A stretch of DNA of 64,000 nucleotides, taken from the NCBI GenBank assembly GCA_030141605.1, contig JAQGDQ010002376.1:290422-354421 (forward strand). Reading direction: 5' to 3'. This DNA is from Tubiluchus corallicola (lineage: Eukaryota; Priapulida; Priapulimorpha; Priapulimorphida; Tubiluchidae). The position numbers and the translations under genes are program-made. The notes beneath the pieces were generated by a model, which made no database searches, was not told where the DNA came from, and saw only the letters and a program-made list of their open reading frames with translations. Each line of letters starts with the position of its first letter. Position 1 is the first letter of the stretch. This document shows positions 27,001-39,800 of this stretch, piece after piece.

Positions 27001-28127
27001 AGATAAATCTAGCTTCACTGCTTAAAAATACAACATACAAGTGTCCTTACATATTTAGCTGCCAGGCTCCACAGATGCAGCTGCCATACCTGTAATGCTC
27101 ACAAAGAAGGAAAGGAGGAAATTGCGGCGGATGAACCGACGAGAAACGTGGAAGGAGAAGCAAGAGAAGATCCGCCTGGGACTAGAACCTCCTCCGGAAC
27201 CTAAAGTGCGCATGTCGAATTTGATGCGTGTTCTCGGAACTGAACAGGTGCGAAATATGATGTTACGACTATTACATTAATTCGCAATTTTAGTATTTAC
27301 AGTTCTGTGTGAACAGTCATGCTTGCAAGATGTTCAGTTTTAATTGGTGTTGTATTCTTTTAGTGTATTTAGATGTTTACTAGTCTATATTATGTCTAGT
27401 AAATTTCTGCAGTAGGAACCCAATCACTGACATAATAATTAGCATAGCTGTCAGGGATCTAAAAGATGAGTTTTTGGAGTGTCAAATAAGTGATTAAATA
27501 TAGTAACATGACATGAGTTTTTTGCTGGTACAGGTACAAGATCCTACAAAGATCGAAGCTCACGTGCGAGCACAAATGGCAAAACGGCAGAAAGCACATG
27601 AAGAGGCCAATGCAGCTAGGAAGCTTACTAAAGAACAAGTGCGTGACAAAAAGATCAAGAAAATCAAAGAGGATACATCCAAAGGTGTGCACATTTCCGT
27701 TTACCGTGTGAAGGATCTCTCAAACCCCTCGAAAAAGTTCAAGGTGGAAACGAACTGCAAACAGTTGCTTATGACAGGCACTGTAGTGTTTTATCGGGAC
27801 TGCAATGTCATCGTTGTCGAAGGAGGGCCAAGGCAACAGAAAAAATACCGACGATTAATGTTGCACAGAATCAAGTGGGCAGAAGATACGAAATTAGACG
27901 AGAAGAAACGAAAAGATTCGGCATTTGATAGTAAAGAGGTTTCATCTACGAATAGTTGTGTGTTAGTCTGGGAAGGCATGGTGAAAGAAAGAAACTTTGG
28001 TGAGATGAAATTTAAGCTGTGCCCCACTGAAGCTTTCGCTCGTGAGCATTTTCGCAAGCACAATGTTGAACACTACTGGGATTTAGCGTATACACAGTCA
28101 ATTGTAGAAAAGACAGAGGTGGAGTAA
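18051..28127 (+). CDS. PRPF3: U4/U6 small nuclear ribonucleoprotein Prp3, complete, 10 coding exons, 697 aa
   Basis: Prp3 binds U4/U6 snRNA in the U4/U6.U5 tri-snRNP and acts in the nucleus before spliceosome activation. Exons: 18051-18299, 19086-19210, 19491-19575, 20794-20934, 21543-21620, 23144-23290, 23913-24167, 24874-25104, 27059-27247 and 27534-28127. All phases join and give 697 residues; human PRPF3 has 683. Residues 1-83 are the N-terminal PWI-like fold ([17 protein letters not shown]). A charged RS/KE-rich linker follows. Then come family signatures: [76 protein letters not shown] and [20 protein letters not shown]. The C-terminal DUF1115 region includes [15 protein letters not shown] and [19 protein letters not shown]. 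The acceptor CAAATACAG eight bases before the ATG implies a 5' noncoding exon. Intron 1 uses a GC donor (AAG|GCAAGT), and intron 2 has a weak donor (AG|GTTTTTG). Confidence 0.96.
21927..22010 (-). repeat. tRNA-like SINE remnant, copy 1
   Basis: On the minus strand this reads as a decayed tRNA-like unit: a GCCTCTGTGGTGTAATAGCCC block with box-A character, then GGTCTTGGGTTCTAGTCTC with box-B character (GGTTCTAGTCT), then AGTAGAGGTGC, whose AGAGG can pair with CCTCT at the start. An A-rich tail follows on the minus strand. It lies in PRPF3 intron 5. It is too diverged for a functional tRNA. Confidence 0.45.
22145..22215 (-). repeat. tRNA-like SINE remnant, copy 2
   Basis: On the minus strand, AGAAGGTCTCTGATTCTAAT and then AATGGAGGTGC match the 3' half of the copy at 21927-22010 (AGAAGGTCTTGGGTTCTAGT and AGTAGAGGTGC). 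The box-A half is poorly preserved. It lies about 140 bp from the first copy in the same orientation. Confidence 0.4.
22296..23021. mobile_element. TA-flanked TIR element (Tc1/mariner-type MITE), PRPF3 intron 5
   Basis: The left end is CAGTAGGAGCCATTTACTAG and the inverted right end is CAGTAAGAGCCGCTTAATAG. They match at 21 of 25 bases when the following GACTCA is included on one side and its inverse on the other. The element is flanked by TA on both sides (22294-22295 and 23022-23023), as expected for Tc1/mariner-type insertion. It is about 726 bp and contains no transposase frame. It belongs to the same family as the element at 25476-26254. Confidence 0.8.
25409..26855. mobile_element. TA-flanked TIR element, host of a nested insertion, PRPF3 intron 8
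   Basis: The ends CAGTCAAACCTAGTTATACT and, inverted from the right, CAGTCAAACCTCGTTATAAC continue with GCC on both sides and match at 20 of 23 bases. TA flanks both sides (25407-25408 and 26856-26857). CAGTCAAACCTCG is a very common start for nonautonomous mariner-like elements in animals. Without the nested element (25476-26254) it would be about 0.67 kb. No transposase was found. The plus-strand frames at 26257-26691 are inside it and are not genes. Confidence 0.83.
25476..26254. mobile_element. TA-flanked TIR element nested inside the 25409-26855 element
   Basis: The left end CAGTAGTCGCCGCTTAATTG and inverted right end CAGTAGTTGCCGCTTAATAG continue with ACTCA and match at 23 of 25 bases. 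TA is duplicated at 25474-25475 and 26255-26256. The word CGCTTAATtGACTCA recurs inverted several times inside it (for example near 26135 and 26215). At 779 bp with well-kept ends it appears younger than its host element and than the family member at 22296-23021. No transposase is present. Confidence 0.85.
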
Positions 28128-28328
28128 AACGTGGTAGAAATGTGTCAATAGCTTAATTATATGGCAAGGCTTGTGCTGCCTAAGTGTTCTGCCTACAGTG
28201 ACATGCACTTATTATATGAGAAAAACTCCAGGAAAGGACGAAAGGTGTAGGAAAGTGGAAAAGCTCGTTAATTCAAAGTTACCTGTGTACGTATTTCTTA
28301 CAAAATTGCTGATGCAGCTTCAACTCTG

Positions 28329-28334
28329 AATAAA
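28329..28334 (+). terminator. Polyadenylation signal AATAAA of PRPF3
   Basis: A canonical AATAAA about 200 bases after the PRPF3 stop codon, followed within 30 bases by a TTTTCTAGTGTCTTTTGTG stretch that fits a GU/U-rich downstream element. Confidence 0.6.
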
Positions 28335-29619
28335 TGTTTTCTAGTGTCTTTTGTGAATGGATGCGTTTCACTGGCTTCTTCCAGTGGCAATATGTAAATT
28401 GTTAAAGGACCTGATGTGCATGTATTTGCACATACTGTAAATGGAGAATGATTTTTGTGCATTCGGTTGCTTCAGTGTTTGCCAGAATTCATGCAACAAA
28501 AGGACAAACACGTTCTGTTTTGCTTTAATTAGCCAAACAATTTAAGTGAATGATGCATGATTCAATTAGCATCTGCCGTTAGCGAACATACGTTTTACAT
28601 AGTAGGGTAGGACAACTAATGATAATTTCATACTGTTCTTGCGTCCTGTCCCATTGGGCAAAGTAATCAGATATCAGGCAATGCAAAAACCAAGTAAACT
28701 GATTTTTTGCCAGCAGCATTTCAAGCTTTGTTATTGACTGAAATTTAAATGCTAAATTATAACCGTACATGCCTTGTGACAACCTTAAATTATTTCCAAA
28801 CATCTGGACATTTCCCACTAAATTTCACAAGCAAAGTTATATTGCAAAGTTTTAAAGTAATAATAATTTGCCAATTAGATTGTCATGAGGATTTTGCAAA
28901 GAATCATATATACTAAGACAAAAATTTGTTGTTACAATAAAATGTCTTTTTAAAATTAATTGCTCCTAGTTCATGTTTTTCGCTGTGCTCATGTTTTCAG
29001 ATAAAGTTGCTTTCCTTTTACAGCCATCACACTACTGAGTGAAATCCATTTCACATGTACATTTTTAAATGCATCGGCAACATAACGCATCAAATACTAA
29101 TACTTGGTGCACATGCTGCAAAGTTTGTCTGTAACTTGATTTACCAACTTTGTCACACACTTAGATTTTGCTTAAATGTGCTCACACTCTGTCCCACACT
29201 CATCCTGCCATTGTGTGGGATTTTAGTACAATAGGTTGTTGCGGTGCATTTGTAAATTTTGTGTGAGACAGTTTGTTGCAGACAGACAGACTTTTTGCTA
29301 TGAGCAACTAGTATAAAACCATAAGACAAATTCAAATTTACTGTTTTCAATTTTCCGCATGTCTTACTAACAAAACTTCGTCTTGGATACAGAGTTGGCT
29401 TTAAGAACTCAGAGGTGACACAGTCTCTTCACTCGTAGATTCCTTATTCTCCCTTATCTTTTTTTTAATTATTTGCTTCCCCCTGTTTCTTTTCCCTTAT
29501 GCTCTCTTTCTCTGTTTCTGCTCCTTCTCCCTCCCCACTGATTCTTAATTTTGTATTTATCCCAGACATTCTAATTACAGAAGCAGAGTACCCAGATCCA
29601 GGACTTGTCAACCAGCTTA

Positions 29620-29793
29620 AGTGACGTTTACTAGACATCCGGAATGCGGCTGCATTATGCAGAATATGCTCCGTTTATCAGACTTGCGTTATGCATTATT
29701 TTTTCTGCAGCTGTTTCCTATAAATTTTTATGTACATAACAGTTCCGCAAGTGGATAACGCATATGCATCCTGGATGTCTGATAAATGCCACT
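29620..29793. mobile_element. Short TTA-flanked TIR element (Harbinger-like MITE)
   Basis: The left end AGTGACGTTTACTAGACATC and inverted right end AGTGGCATTTATCAGACATC match at 17 of 21 bases with the next C. Both sides are flanked by TTA (29617-29619 and 29794-29796), a 3-bp TWA-type target duplication usual for PIF/Harbinger elements. It is 174 bp with no coding capacity. Confidence 0.65.
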
Positions 29794-30881
29794 TTAGTAT
29801 GTTATTACGAAGCTTAGAATTTATTATTATGACAAAAGATCAATAAAATGAATTTCACCCTTCCAATAAAGATAGGAAATTTCATTAATGACAGAATTTT
29901 ATCACAAGTTATGCATCACTATTACATTCGGCCTGCGAGAAGGTAATTTTAAGATGGCTTCAACTTAGAAGCTTGTGTATGTGTATAGTTAAGTACAGTA
30001 CAACAATAAGCTTACTGCTTTTTTGTTGGTGGATTTCACACTTTGCAGCAAAACTGGAATGTAACTATGCCTTACTTAGGATGCTTCTTCTGTAGAGGAA
30101 TAAAGTTGCAAGGTAATGCCACATGTGAATGACATTTCATTATAAATCATTAGACGCTGGTCATGATAGTGTTATTTCATATCATATTGTACGCTTTGTG
30201 CCTCCAGAACACTTGTATTTTCACCAAAAATGTACAACACCGGCAACACCACACTTGAGTCTCACCAAAGCATAAAGTTTTAAGCAGCTAAGCCCTTTAC
30301 ATTTAGAGATGAGTTGTTCACATTTGCACTTTTAAAATCCTGGAAGGAGAAATCGCACTGTTTATGTTGGCTCACTTGAGACGTTTTCTGCTGTAAGTTT
30401 AACTTGCATCGGCTTGCAAAGATAAATTGAAGGTGCAGAAGCTTGTGAAGTCAGTATTGATACAGTGTCTCTATCAAGCTGTGACGTTGTTTTGTGAATG
30501 CATCAAGAGTTTTTGAAGGCCTGCAAAAACCGCAACATAATTAATATAAGTGTGGTACGGTGGTAATATAACTATAGTATTAATATAAGTATGGCATTTG
30601 GTGGTATGTGCTAGCTTCACAACCCCATGCTATGCTTCAGCGAGTAAGCAACTTTGAGTTTATGCATTCAAGTTCACTACAGTTTAAGAAAAAAATGAGC
30701 CTTAATTTACTAAAAAATATACTCTATATTTTCTTACTCAATTTTGCTTATAAAGTGACATTAGTTTTTGACACAGAGCAGCTCCTTGCAAATAATTCCA
30801 TTGTGCTGACGCTACTACTGGTGGACTTCTATTAGCATTCATTATGATGTTAGACTGTATCACTAAAACCAACAAGACTGC

Positions 30882-33800
30882 CTACCTTCCCAGAAATGTT
30901 TGAAGAATTTCTCTGCTTGTCTTTGGATAATATGGTTGCTTAACGACGTGTTGCAGAACTGTTAGTGTTCCTTGTAGATTGACAACTGGTTGAAAATTTT
31001 TATCCTCGCTCTGCAAAAAGAAATGGTACAGCTCTATCTCTTCTAATAATTACTTAAATTGGTTGACTTCACCACAAGAATTCTGAGAGCCATTACACAT
31101 TCATTTGGGATGCTGTCAACAAGTATTTACTTCTTGAGTAGACCACGGGTTATTTGCAGCTTGGCATCATGGGTATATAATAAATATGTTATTAAATTCT
31201 TTGGAAGTGCTATGCTGTAATGATTGTTGTGGATGTATTTAATAAATAATAAATAAATGAAAAGTATAACAGTTTTGAGTTTTGACGACAATATTGTGAT
31301 TTGCTGAATGATATTGTGATACGCAAGACGTATTCATTAAATTCTCCATTTGAATCAAACTAAGAAAAACGAAAATAATGATTAGCCATGTACAAAGCTT
31401 CAGTATAAACATAGGAATTACAAATGACAGTCGTAAATTATTAAACTAAATCAGTACCTTTATTAAACCCAGATGCACTAACAATGAGTTCGAAAATAAC
31501 AAGCCATCTAGTTCCTGTTCTTGAAACGCTTTGCTAAACAGAACATCTGAAAACAGAAAAGCTGTTAATAGATTATAAACACATTGTAAAAAACTCAAGG
31601 CAGCCATTTTAAACAAAGAAAAACAGCTAACAAATAGCATAAAAAATGTAATGCCTTTATAGCCTCAATGATTTTACATTCTTATATAATATACAAAATA
31701 GAAAAAATATATAATCATTGAGACTGTAAAGGGTACTACGTTTTTTATGTTAAAGATGACAAGTCTCAGGAGAGCTCTCATATTTTCAGTCCTAACAAAT
31801 ACATTGTAAATAAGGTAATCAGTACTTCATAGACCCTGGTAACAAGAGAAGAAATTTTTGTTGGTTATGAAAAACGATTTCTTTCTAATTTAAACTCTAA
31901 TAAGTAAGAATAAATGATGAGAGAAACAAAAGGATAGAACAGTGTAGTAGATACCGTACAGGGTGCGTGGAGTCAGTAACCGAGACAAGATTGACTACCA
32001 TTTACTGGACAACAACAGTCAAACTGTCACCACCTGCAAAACTTAATTTAATCCAACGAGTAACAATAGACAGACGTATTTAAATGATCAAACAGGTTCA
32101 CTGACCTGTGGTATCAATGACAGCTTGATAAACATTTGGATCTGTCCCACCAGCTGTTGAAGACAATTTCATAAAAACTGAAACAACTGTGTCGGATTCG
32201 TCAAGTTTTTCCTGAAGCAGAAAAAATTGCTGAGTTAGGTGCCGAGAGAAAACTACTGCAGACAAAGTGCAAAGACTACCTACAGCACTAATTACATAGT
32301 TGTACGAACTATACAGTGGGTGCTTTAATTAATGAAATTAAATTTACAGAATCTATTACATTCTCCGAATTCTACTTTACAGAGCAAATTATATAGATTC
32401 TTGCGTTCTCATCATCCCAACACTGAGGCTTGTCTTTCTTTCATTAGCCTTATCATCGTTCATTCTATTCTTATAGTTCTACAGCAACATCGAACAGATC
32501 ATAACCAATTTGTCACACCCTTTCTCACACTCAGTTTTCAACAAGTTACATAACCGGCTCAGTTTTGTTGTTATCTATAGAGTAATTATTTTGTAATTGG
32601 TAATGGAATTCGTAAGTGATGAATTTACTTTCTGAAAGGCTTTAAAAGTTTTATTCTGTTAGCCAATTAGCATTTGATTAATTACCTGTATACTTGTTTA
32701 ATAAATATATAAATGTACTTGTGAATGTAAGGTTTCTTTCTCACTTAAAAATATACTTTAAACTAGTTACATAGTTGCTTTACCACTAAAACGCTAATTA
32801 CATTAACTCCATAGCTCTTTCATTACTAATACTAATAACTTGAAAATTTATGCAAGATTGCAAATAAAAAGTGAGAATTACAAAGATTTATAAAAAGCCA
32901 TGTATATGAGTATATTTGAGTGTGAAGTCGATGTGAATTAACCCGACTGCAGAAAACTGATTGGTTTACAAATGATAACTAAATGAACGTAATATTTTAG
33001 TATTTTTCATTATTTTGTAAGACATCATCACTTTTATGTGCATTATGTTAGAAGTTGACAGGTAAAACCTTTTCAGACAGTCATTTTGTGAACACTTAAA
33101 AAATTAAAAAAATTGTATAAATAACATCAGCTTGTGCAATAACTTTGAAGGTAATAATCCACCGTTTACTACCTAATAGAAAATTAAAAGATGGCATGCA
33201 TATAATAAACTATAAGCATCAGATCAAATCTGAATTAAATTTACAAACGTCTAAGATCCAAATAAACAAATTAAACATATGCTTGCATATTTGAAGTTGT
33301 TAATATACGACTGTGCTATATACAATTTTAAGTTTGATTCAACTTCAAAACTTTAGTGCATATAATTATAAACACATATCTTGATAGTTAATTCTAACTT
33401 GTCCACAATACCCACCATTGAGAATGCTAATTACACAGAACTATTATATAGATGCTGCACATAAAGCATGCAGCAGGAAACAGATTGACAATGATTTGAA
33501 TGCAAATCGAAAATTTGCAAGCAAAATTTTTACCTTTGTGATTTTTCATTAATTACACTGAAATTCAGGTTACTAATGAATTATGCAGATTCGGAATTGT
33601 TTTCAAATTGCATTATTTGAAAGAAATAAGGATATGAAATTTTACGCAGTGATCACAGAATATATTAAAACACACAATTATCAACTAATGTCTGTTCTGT
33701 TACAGAATTTGCATATAAAATATTGCATAAAAAATTAGATAACTAAAAATTGCTAGTCATAGTGACCTGATTGTACAACTGCAAAGTACTCAGTGTTTAA

Positions 33801-36800
33801 TAACTTACACCAATGTGATTGATGATCTTTTCCACACGATCATCTCCAAGACCCAGCAGTCGAGCAGCTGATGGTGACTTTAGGAATCTCTCCACAGTAC
33901 AAGACTCGGCTTGTACCTGTAATAAACAAAATTATATAATGCATCTCACTTAATACGAAGCTGCATTCATTACTTGCACATCTATGAGAAAATAGTTTGA
34001 AATTACAACTTTTAACTCAATCAATGTGAATAACAACATTAAGGATTAGTAGCAAGTGTGAATTGCTTTAGCGTCACTCTTTACTAGTATAGTCGAGTTG
34101 CCTTAGCGTCAGTTTTTTGGTAGTATGTGTAAATTGCCTGAGCATCAACTTTACTCATTAACTGCAGCATTAAGCTTGAAATCAGAGGCTGACACACACA
34201 CAAAAAACTACTATAAAACAGATCATAAATGCTCACTACAGCTTCCCATATGCAATATACATTTTGAAGTATGAATGAACATTTTGAATGACGAGAAAAT
34301 TTGTCATTTCAAAATATTTTGAAAATTTGAGTTACCACACTTATGTCTATGTAAATGTTCCCAGCAGTTTATCTTGGCTTAATCCAGTTTCGTATGTATA
34401 CGTTTTCCTTTTTGCAAATTAATAGGATGTAGAATAAACAATTCCAAACGTAAAGCATTTTTTCGTATATCCAAAAACTGCTATATGTTAACATTCCGGA
34501 TGGCTAAATTTTAAAACTGTTTCGAAAAGCAATCTTGTAAAAAGCATTTGTAAAACTGATACTTTTTCGCCTAAAGAAACATTGTTCAATGTGAGTATGA
34601 AGAATCAGGTTCAGAAAGCACTGGAGAAGACAGGGGGCCGGTTTCACACAGTCACTAAATTAATGTCATTACAATCACTAAACCAATTGTAAGACGTTGT
34701 TGACTTAGTAACGGCTTTATGAAGCTGAGCCTTTGTTGCTTGAAAACAAATATAGTATAAAGGTGAAAACAGAAAAAAACAGAATCAAGCTAAATACGAT
34801 AATACACGAGCATTATGATGTAGAAGTTTATTACAACTCAACTAATATACATGAGTTCAGGGACCTTCAGTCATGTAAATAAAGTGAGACAACAAAAAAT
34901 TTGTGTGCGGTAAGAGTATGTACGTACGTACGTTAATACTTTGGTGATACATTCTTAAAAATCATTAGATTTTTCTTTCTAGTATGCATATACACTTATG
35001 TATTTCATTATTCCCAAAAGCTACTATGCAAACATTGTTCAGTTATTTACAAATGCATTTATTTAAAAAATGCATAATTAAACTTAATAAAACCAAAATA
35101 TATTGTGTACTTACCTGACATTTTAAAAACAATTAAGAACATTTAAATTATTTACAGCTGGATAAACTAACTTTCTTCCATTACAGAGTAAGATGTTGGA
35201 AGTATAATAAAATGGTTGCTTCAGTATTCGGTATTCAAAATACTGCTTATTGATATTACAGTCTAAGGCAGGGCAAAGTGTACAACAATGATGCATTGCT
35301 ATCTATTAAATAATTGCAAACTTCCAGGCAGTGTAATTACATGTACTGAAATTCGTTAGAAATTTTGATTACCCGAGTTGCATAAAATTGTTGAAAAGAA
35401 GAAAAGGGTTTTATTTCTAACGTAATCTTAGAAATCAAAAAAGGCGCAATAAGTATATATGGCACTTGGAAATTGTTTGCTCTAGTTAAAAGATTTTACG
35501 ACATATACAGACTACTCTAGCTTTATTGGTGCGCTACATCTTAGTTAAGAGCAGTATGAAAACTACTAAACATGGCAATTTCTTTCCTCTAGAAATGACT
35601 AACTTGGCAAACATATACAAAATTTTCTGTACAGTAATCTGTTGAGCAATACCATATGTTACATAAATGTCCTAAGATTCAGAATTACTTTAGTTACTTT
35701 GATCACACAAATAAATACATAAAATCAGTCAACCAGTGTTTATATTTGGACAGAATGATTACGCTTTAAATTAAATTCAGTCAGTTCAAGCTTCATCATA
35801 TTTTCAACTTTTCCAGTGAAGCCGTAAGTGGGTCTTCGTGGCTTATTACCTGGAAAAGATGAAAATATAGCATAAGCCTGGACACTATAATTATATACAT
35901 GCTTTTTAATGCTTTAAATGAAATCTGGAAGACAGTACTTATATATATAAGCCAAAAAAGGGCAGAAACTGCTAATAAAGGAGCTAACGGGTAAGGGTTA
36001 ATAAAATCAATAATTTCTCTCATCAGGTCCACTAGGACAACTTTGTGCATGCATTACGAAGAAAAAACAAAACCTGAAGGCAGTCATGGAGAGTCAATTT
36101 AATGCCAGCATTAGTAAAACAAACAAATAAATTAAATAGGCCTTACCTCTCCACTTTGCTCTCTTTTTAATGGAGATGCATAGGATCTAACAGGAATTTC
36201 CTCAATTTCTTCCTCATCGTGATCAGAAACATTTTCGTCACTATAATTATCTTCCTGTTCCTCGTCTTCTGTATCTGGTGCACCTTCGTCATCGCTGGTG
36301 TAAAGTAATATGCAAAAAAAATGGAGTAAAGTAAAAAAATACATTAATAATAATTAATTAAGGAAATAATTAACAAATGCAAATACTTTTAACACTGAAA
36401 TGGAACTGTGAATGGAAAATCCTTTGAACACCCAGAACTCTAAATTTCATATAGTTTATAGTAGTTTATTCTACCATCCCAAGCAAATTACATTAGAAAA
36501 TATATTACATTATATTTTACATTATATATACATTATTTTCTAATGTATACATATAATTAGAAAATAATGTATATATAATGTAAAATATAATGTTACATAT
36601 ATATAATAACATCTTGTGTTGCAGAGTAGTCAGATGCTGAGACTTGTAAGTCTACTTGTAAGTCTGCATTATATGTGACTGCTGCAGAAAAAGTGAAAAT
36701 GAACTTAACAGGTAGAAGTTAATCAGAATAAGAATTACATAATTCTTTCTTTAGTTGCGCTTTAAATTTGTCAATAGTAGTTATTATCTTGTGAGATTGA

Positions 36801-39800
36801 TGCAACGTTGTTCTGCAGAAAGATAAATAATATTCATTGTGTCTTGTATTATAATTTGCACTGAGCCTGTCTTATAGAAGGAAGGGTATAGATTATTTTG
36901 TGAGAAGCTTGTAACAATAACAGCCAGGCAACATTCTACACATTAGTAATAATACATAACTAAGCTGTGCATTTTGTCTGCACTTACGATAAACTGGCTA
37001 ATACGTCAAGCCTTTCTACAGCCTCCATGATGGCAGTTAACAAATCTATTCCTTCGTCGCCAAAACAGTTTCCTGAAAAAGGTTACATGAACTGCATTAT
37101 TTCAGAAAAAGTTAAAAGAAAATGTTAGAAAAAGCTGGTAACAAACTTTTAAAATTTTATTTGAATTATGAAGCTACATTTTCCTAATGCAGATATGTTA
37201 CAAAGGCAAAAATATCGATGTCTGCAGGAATTTGCACGTTTCTTCAAAGTTGTATTACGAAAAGATGAAATTGTTAACAAAATGTAAAATCAAATCAGGA
37301 AAGACCAAAAAAGAAACAACTACAATAACCAATCAGTCATAGTTTTATATAATGTTAAACAAAATCAAAGCGATTCCAAACTTGTCAGCACAATGTTTTT
37401 TACTGCAGCTGTTTTAACAGAACTCTGCCTAGGAAGTAAGAAAAATCCACTTCTATAATGTGTTTACAAAATAATTCTCTAATGACTGCCATACATTATC
37501 TGGCCCTAAGAAACATTATCTGGCCCTAATATTGCAGGGCTGTGGAGTCAAAGCTATGACCATTAAGACTCAAATTCGGAGAACTTAAGCATAAGAAGAA
37601 GCCTAGCCCGAAGATTCACTTGGTAGTGATAAAATGCCACTGTAGCTAAATATTGAAAGTACTGCAAACTATTACTTAAAGGTAGGCGTCGGAGTTGGAC
37701 CTTCCAAAATTTTAAGAGTCAGAGTTGGGATTTCAACATACCAACTCCACAGTCCTGTCCTTTTGCTTCTCTGGGCAAAAAGCTGCCAGCAAAAAAGTAA
37801 CAAGAAAGTGCATTATAGCAAACAGCTCAACTCAACTCACCATTCAGATCTAACCTCTCAATCTTATCTTTATTCACCATGGCTTCAGCAATGGCTACAC
37901 CACCGGTCTGGTCAATTTCATTATAAGCCAAATTTATTTCTCGTAGATTTAAATGGCCTTCGGTTAGCGCCTCTGCAAGCACCGATGAACCGCCACCTCT
38001 CAGTAAACAATCACCCAAGTTTAGCACTTCCAGCGCTTGCATGTAAGACAAAGCCTAACGTAAATAAATAAGTAAATAATATATAAATAATCATAAATGA
38101 ACAAATAAATCATCAAGGCAGCAGATAATATGTGCTGAGAACACTTGAACAATTAGACATGACAATGAAAATTAAGGTAAACCATTACAGCCTAAACAGT
38201 GGAACACATAATTGAGTAGCCATTTATGATATCATTCTAAAAAATTCTATTATCACATCACCTTAGCCAGTTCTTTGGCACCTTTCTCCGTAAATGTGTT
38301 GTCGTTCATATTGAGAATTCGTAATTTTTTATTGCAGGAAAATGCATCGCAGAGTGCAGCAATACCAACGTGGTAGATACCATTCTGTGGCATAGAGATT
38401 TCTTCCAATGTCCCAATAGCCTTTATTGTACCATAAAAAATACATGTTAATATATAGAAATCATTATTCTGCAGTCAACCAAAAGAAATTCATGATTAGA
38501 ATCACAAGTTCACTTACACAAATAATAATGAAGTTAATTACAGCCTATAACTATAGTCACCCTAACTATCTTTCAAACAAAGAAAGCAACGTCACAAAGT
38601 GTTATAGAGGATATACAATCTAGAGTACTATAGAAGAGATACATAAATCAATATACAATCTGAGGTGACTATCTAACCTTAAAAGCTTCTGCTAGAGCCA
38701 TTGATCCTTCATTCTCTAATCGATTGCGCCCAGCGATAAAAACCTTCAGTGCTAGAGGACGTCCAGCTTCTGTGCTTTTTTCATGGCATTCTAATAATGC
38801 CTTTGATAAGACCTAAAAACAACGAAAATGATTCCATAAAGAAAGTCGATGTATTTTATGCAAACTATTACTAAATAAAATGCATCACATACATAATGTA
38901 TATTCATATACAATAGTGACCAGACGGCTTGAATTTACAACAATTGTTAAAAGTTAGAAAATTGCACAACAGTTTAAATAGACTCATTCATTAGGAATTT
39001 TAACCTTTAATATCATCTACCTATTAAAATTAAGACATAAAAACAGGTCTTTGGCAGTTTCCATTGCCACTACATGTTGGTCAAAGATCTGTCATATTGC
39101 ACAACGAAAATGGCAGCAGAAGGGATATCGAAATATCTGTTTTTGTGCTAATTTTACACATTGCAAATGGCAACAGAGACTGTCACAAGATCCGTTTTGT
39201 GTCTTAATTTTAATAGGTAATGTTAAAATGCAATTTGAATGTGTGTACTTATAAATGCATCGTGGTCTAGTACCATTCACATACCTTTCCTCCACTAATG
39301 CCTAATCCATTGTTATTAAACCGTAAGATCTCTAAAGAATATCCACTCTCGCTTTTTAGTAGTTCTACAATAGCATTGACGCCGTCGGCACCAAACGCAT
39401 TGTCACTAAGATCTAATTCAACCAGATGGGCTCCAGAGGCTATGATAGCACTACCTAGATCCCTCTACATACAATATAAAACAGCAATGATAAGATAATA
39501 CAATAGACACAGAAAAAATAATACAACTCAATGTCTTTCAAACTGTATGTTGTTTGTATGGACAAAATTACAAGTGAAATGCCAATCACTAGTTAAATTG
39601 CTAGTTACGGTCGAATCCCAGTAATATGATTCTGCTTAAAACGAAACTCTGGGGAGTACTACAAATTTATTATGTCCCTGCCAAGCTTATAATAAAACCT
39701 ATGAAATCACTTATGGTTAATACGAAACTCGTTATTGCAAAAACACCATTTATACAACACTTTCCCAAATTCCCGCCAATATAATTTTAATACAAATAAA

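Larger units (their letters stand above)
28128..30881. other. Convergent intergenic region between PRPF3 and RanGAP1
   Basis: This holds the PRPF3 3' UTR, with an AATAAA at 28329-28334 about 200 bases after the stop, and presumably the RanGAP1 3' UTR from the right. A small TTA-flanked TIR element lies at 29620-29793. I see no other exon. A pyrimidine-rich tract lies at about 29420-29540. Confidence 0.6.

Noticed and set aside
35796-36050. Minus-strand frame ending [17 protein letters not shown], first considered as a RanGAP1 exon
   Set aside because: No acceptor and donor pair keeps phase with its neighbours, and exon 36294-36147 joins directly and in phase to exon 33916-33809, matching the RanGAP1 family.
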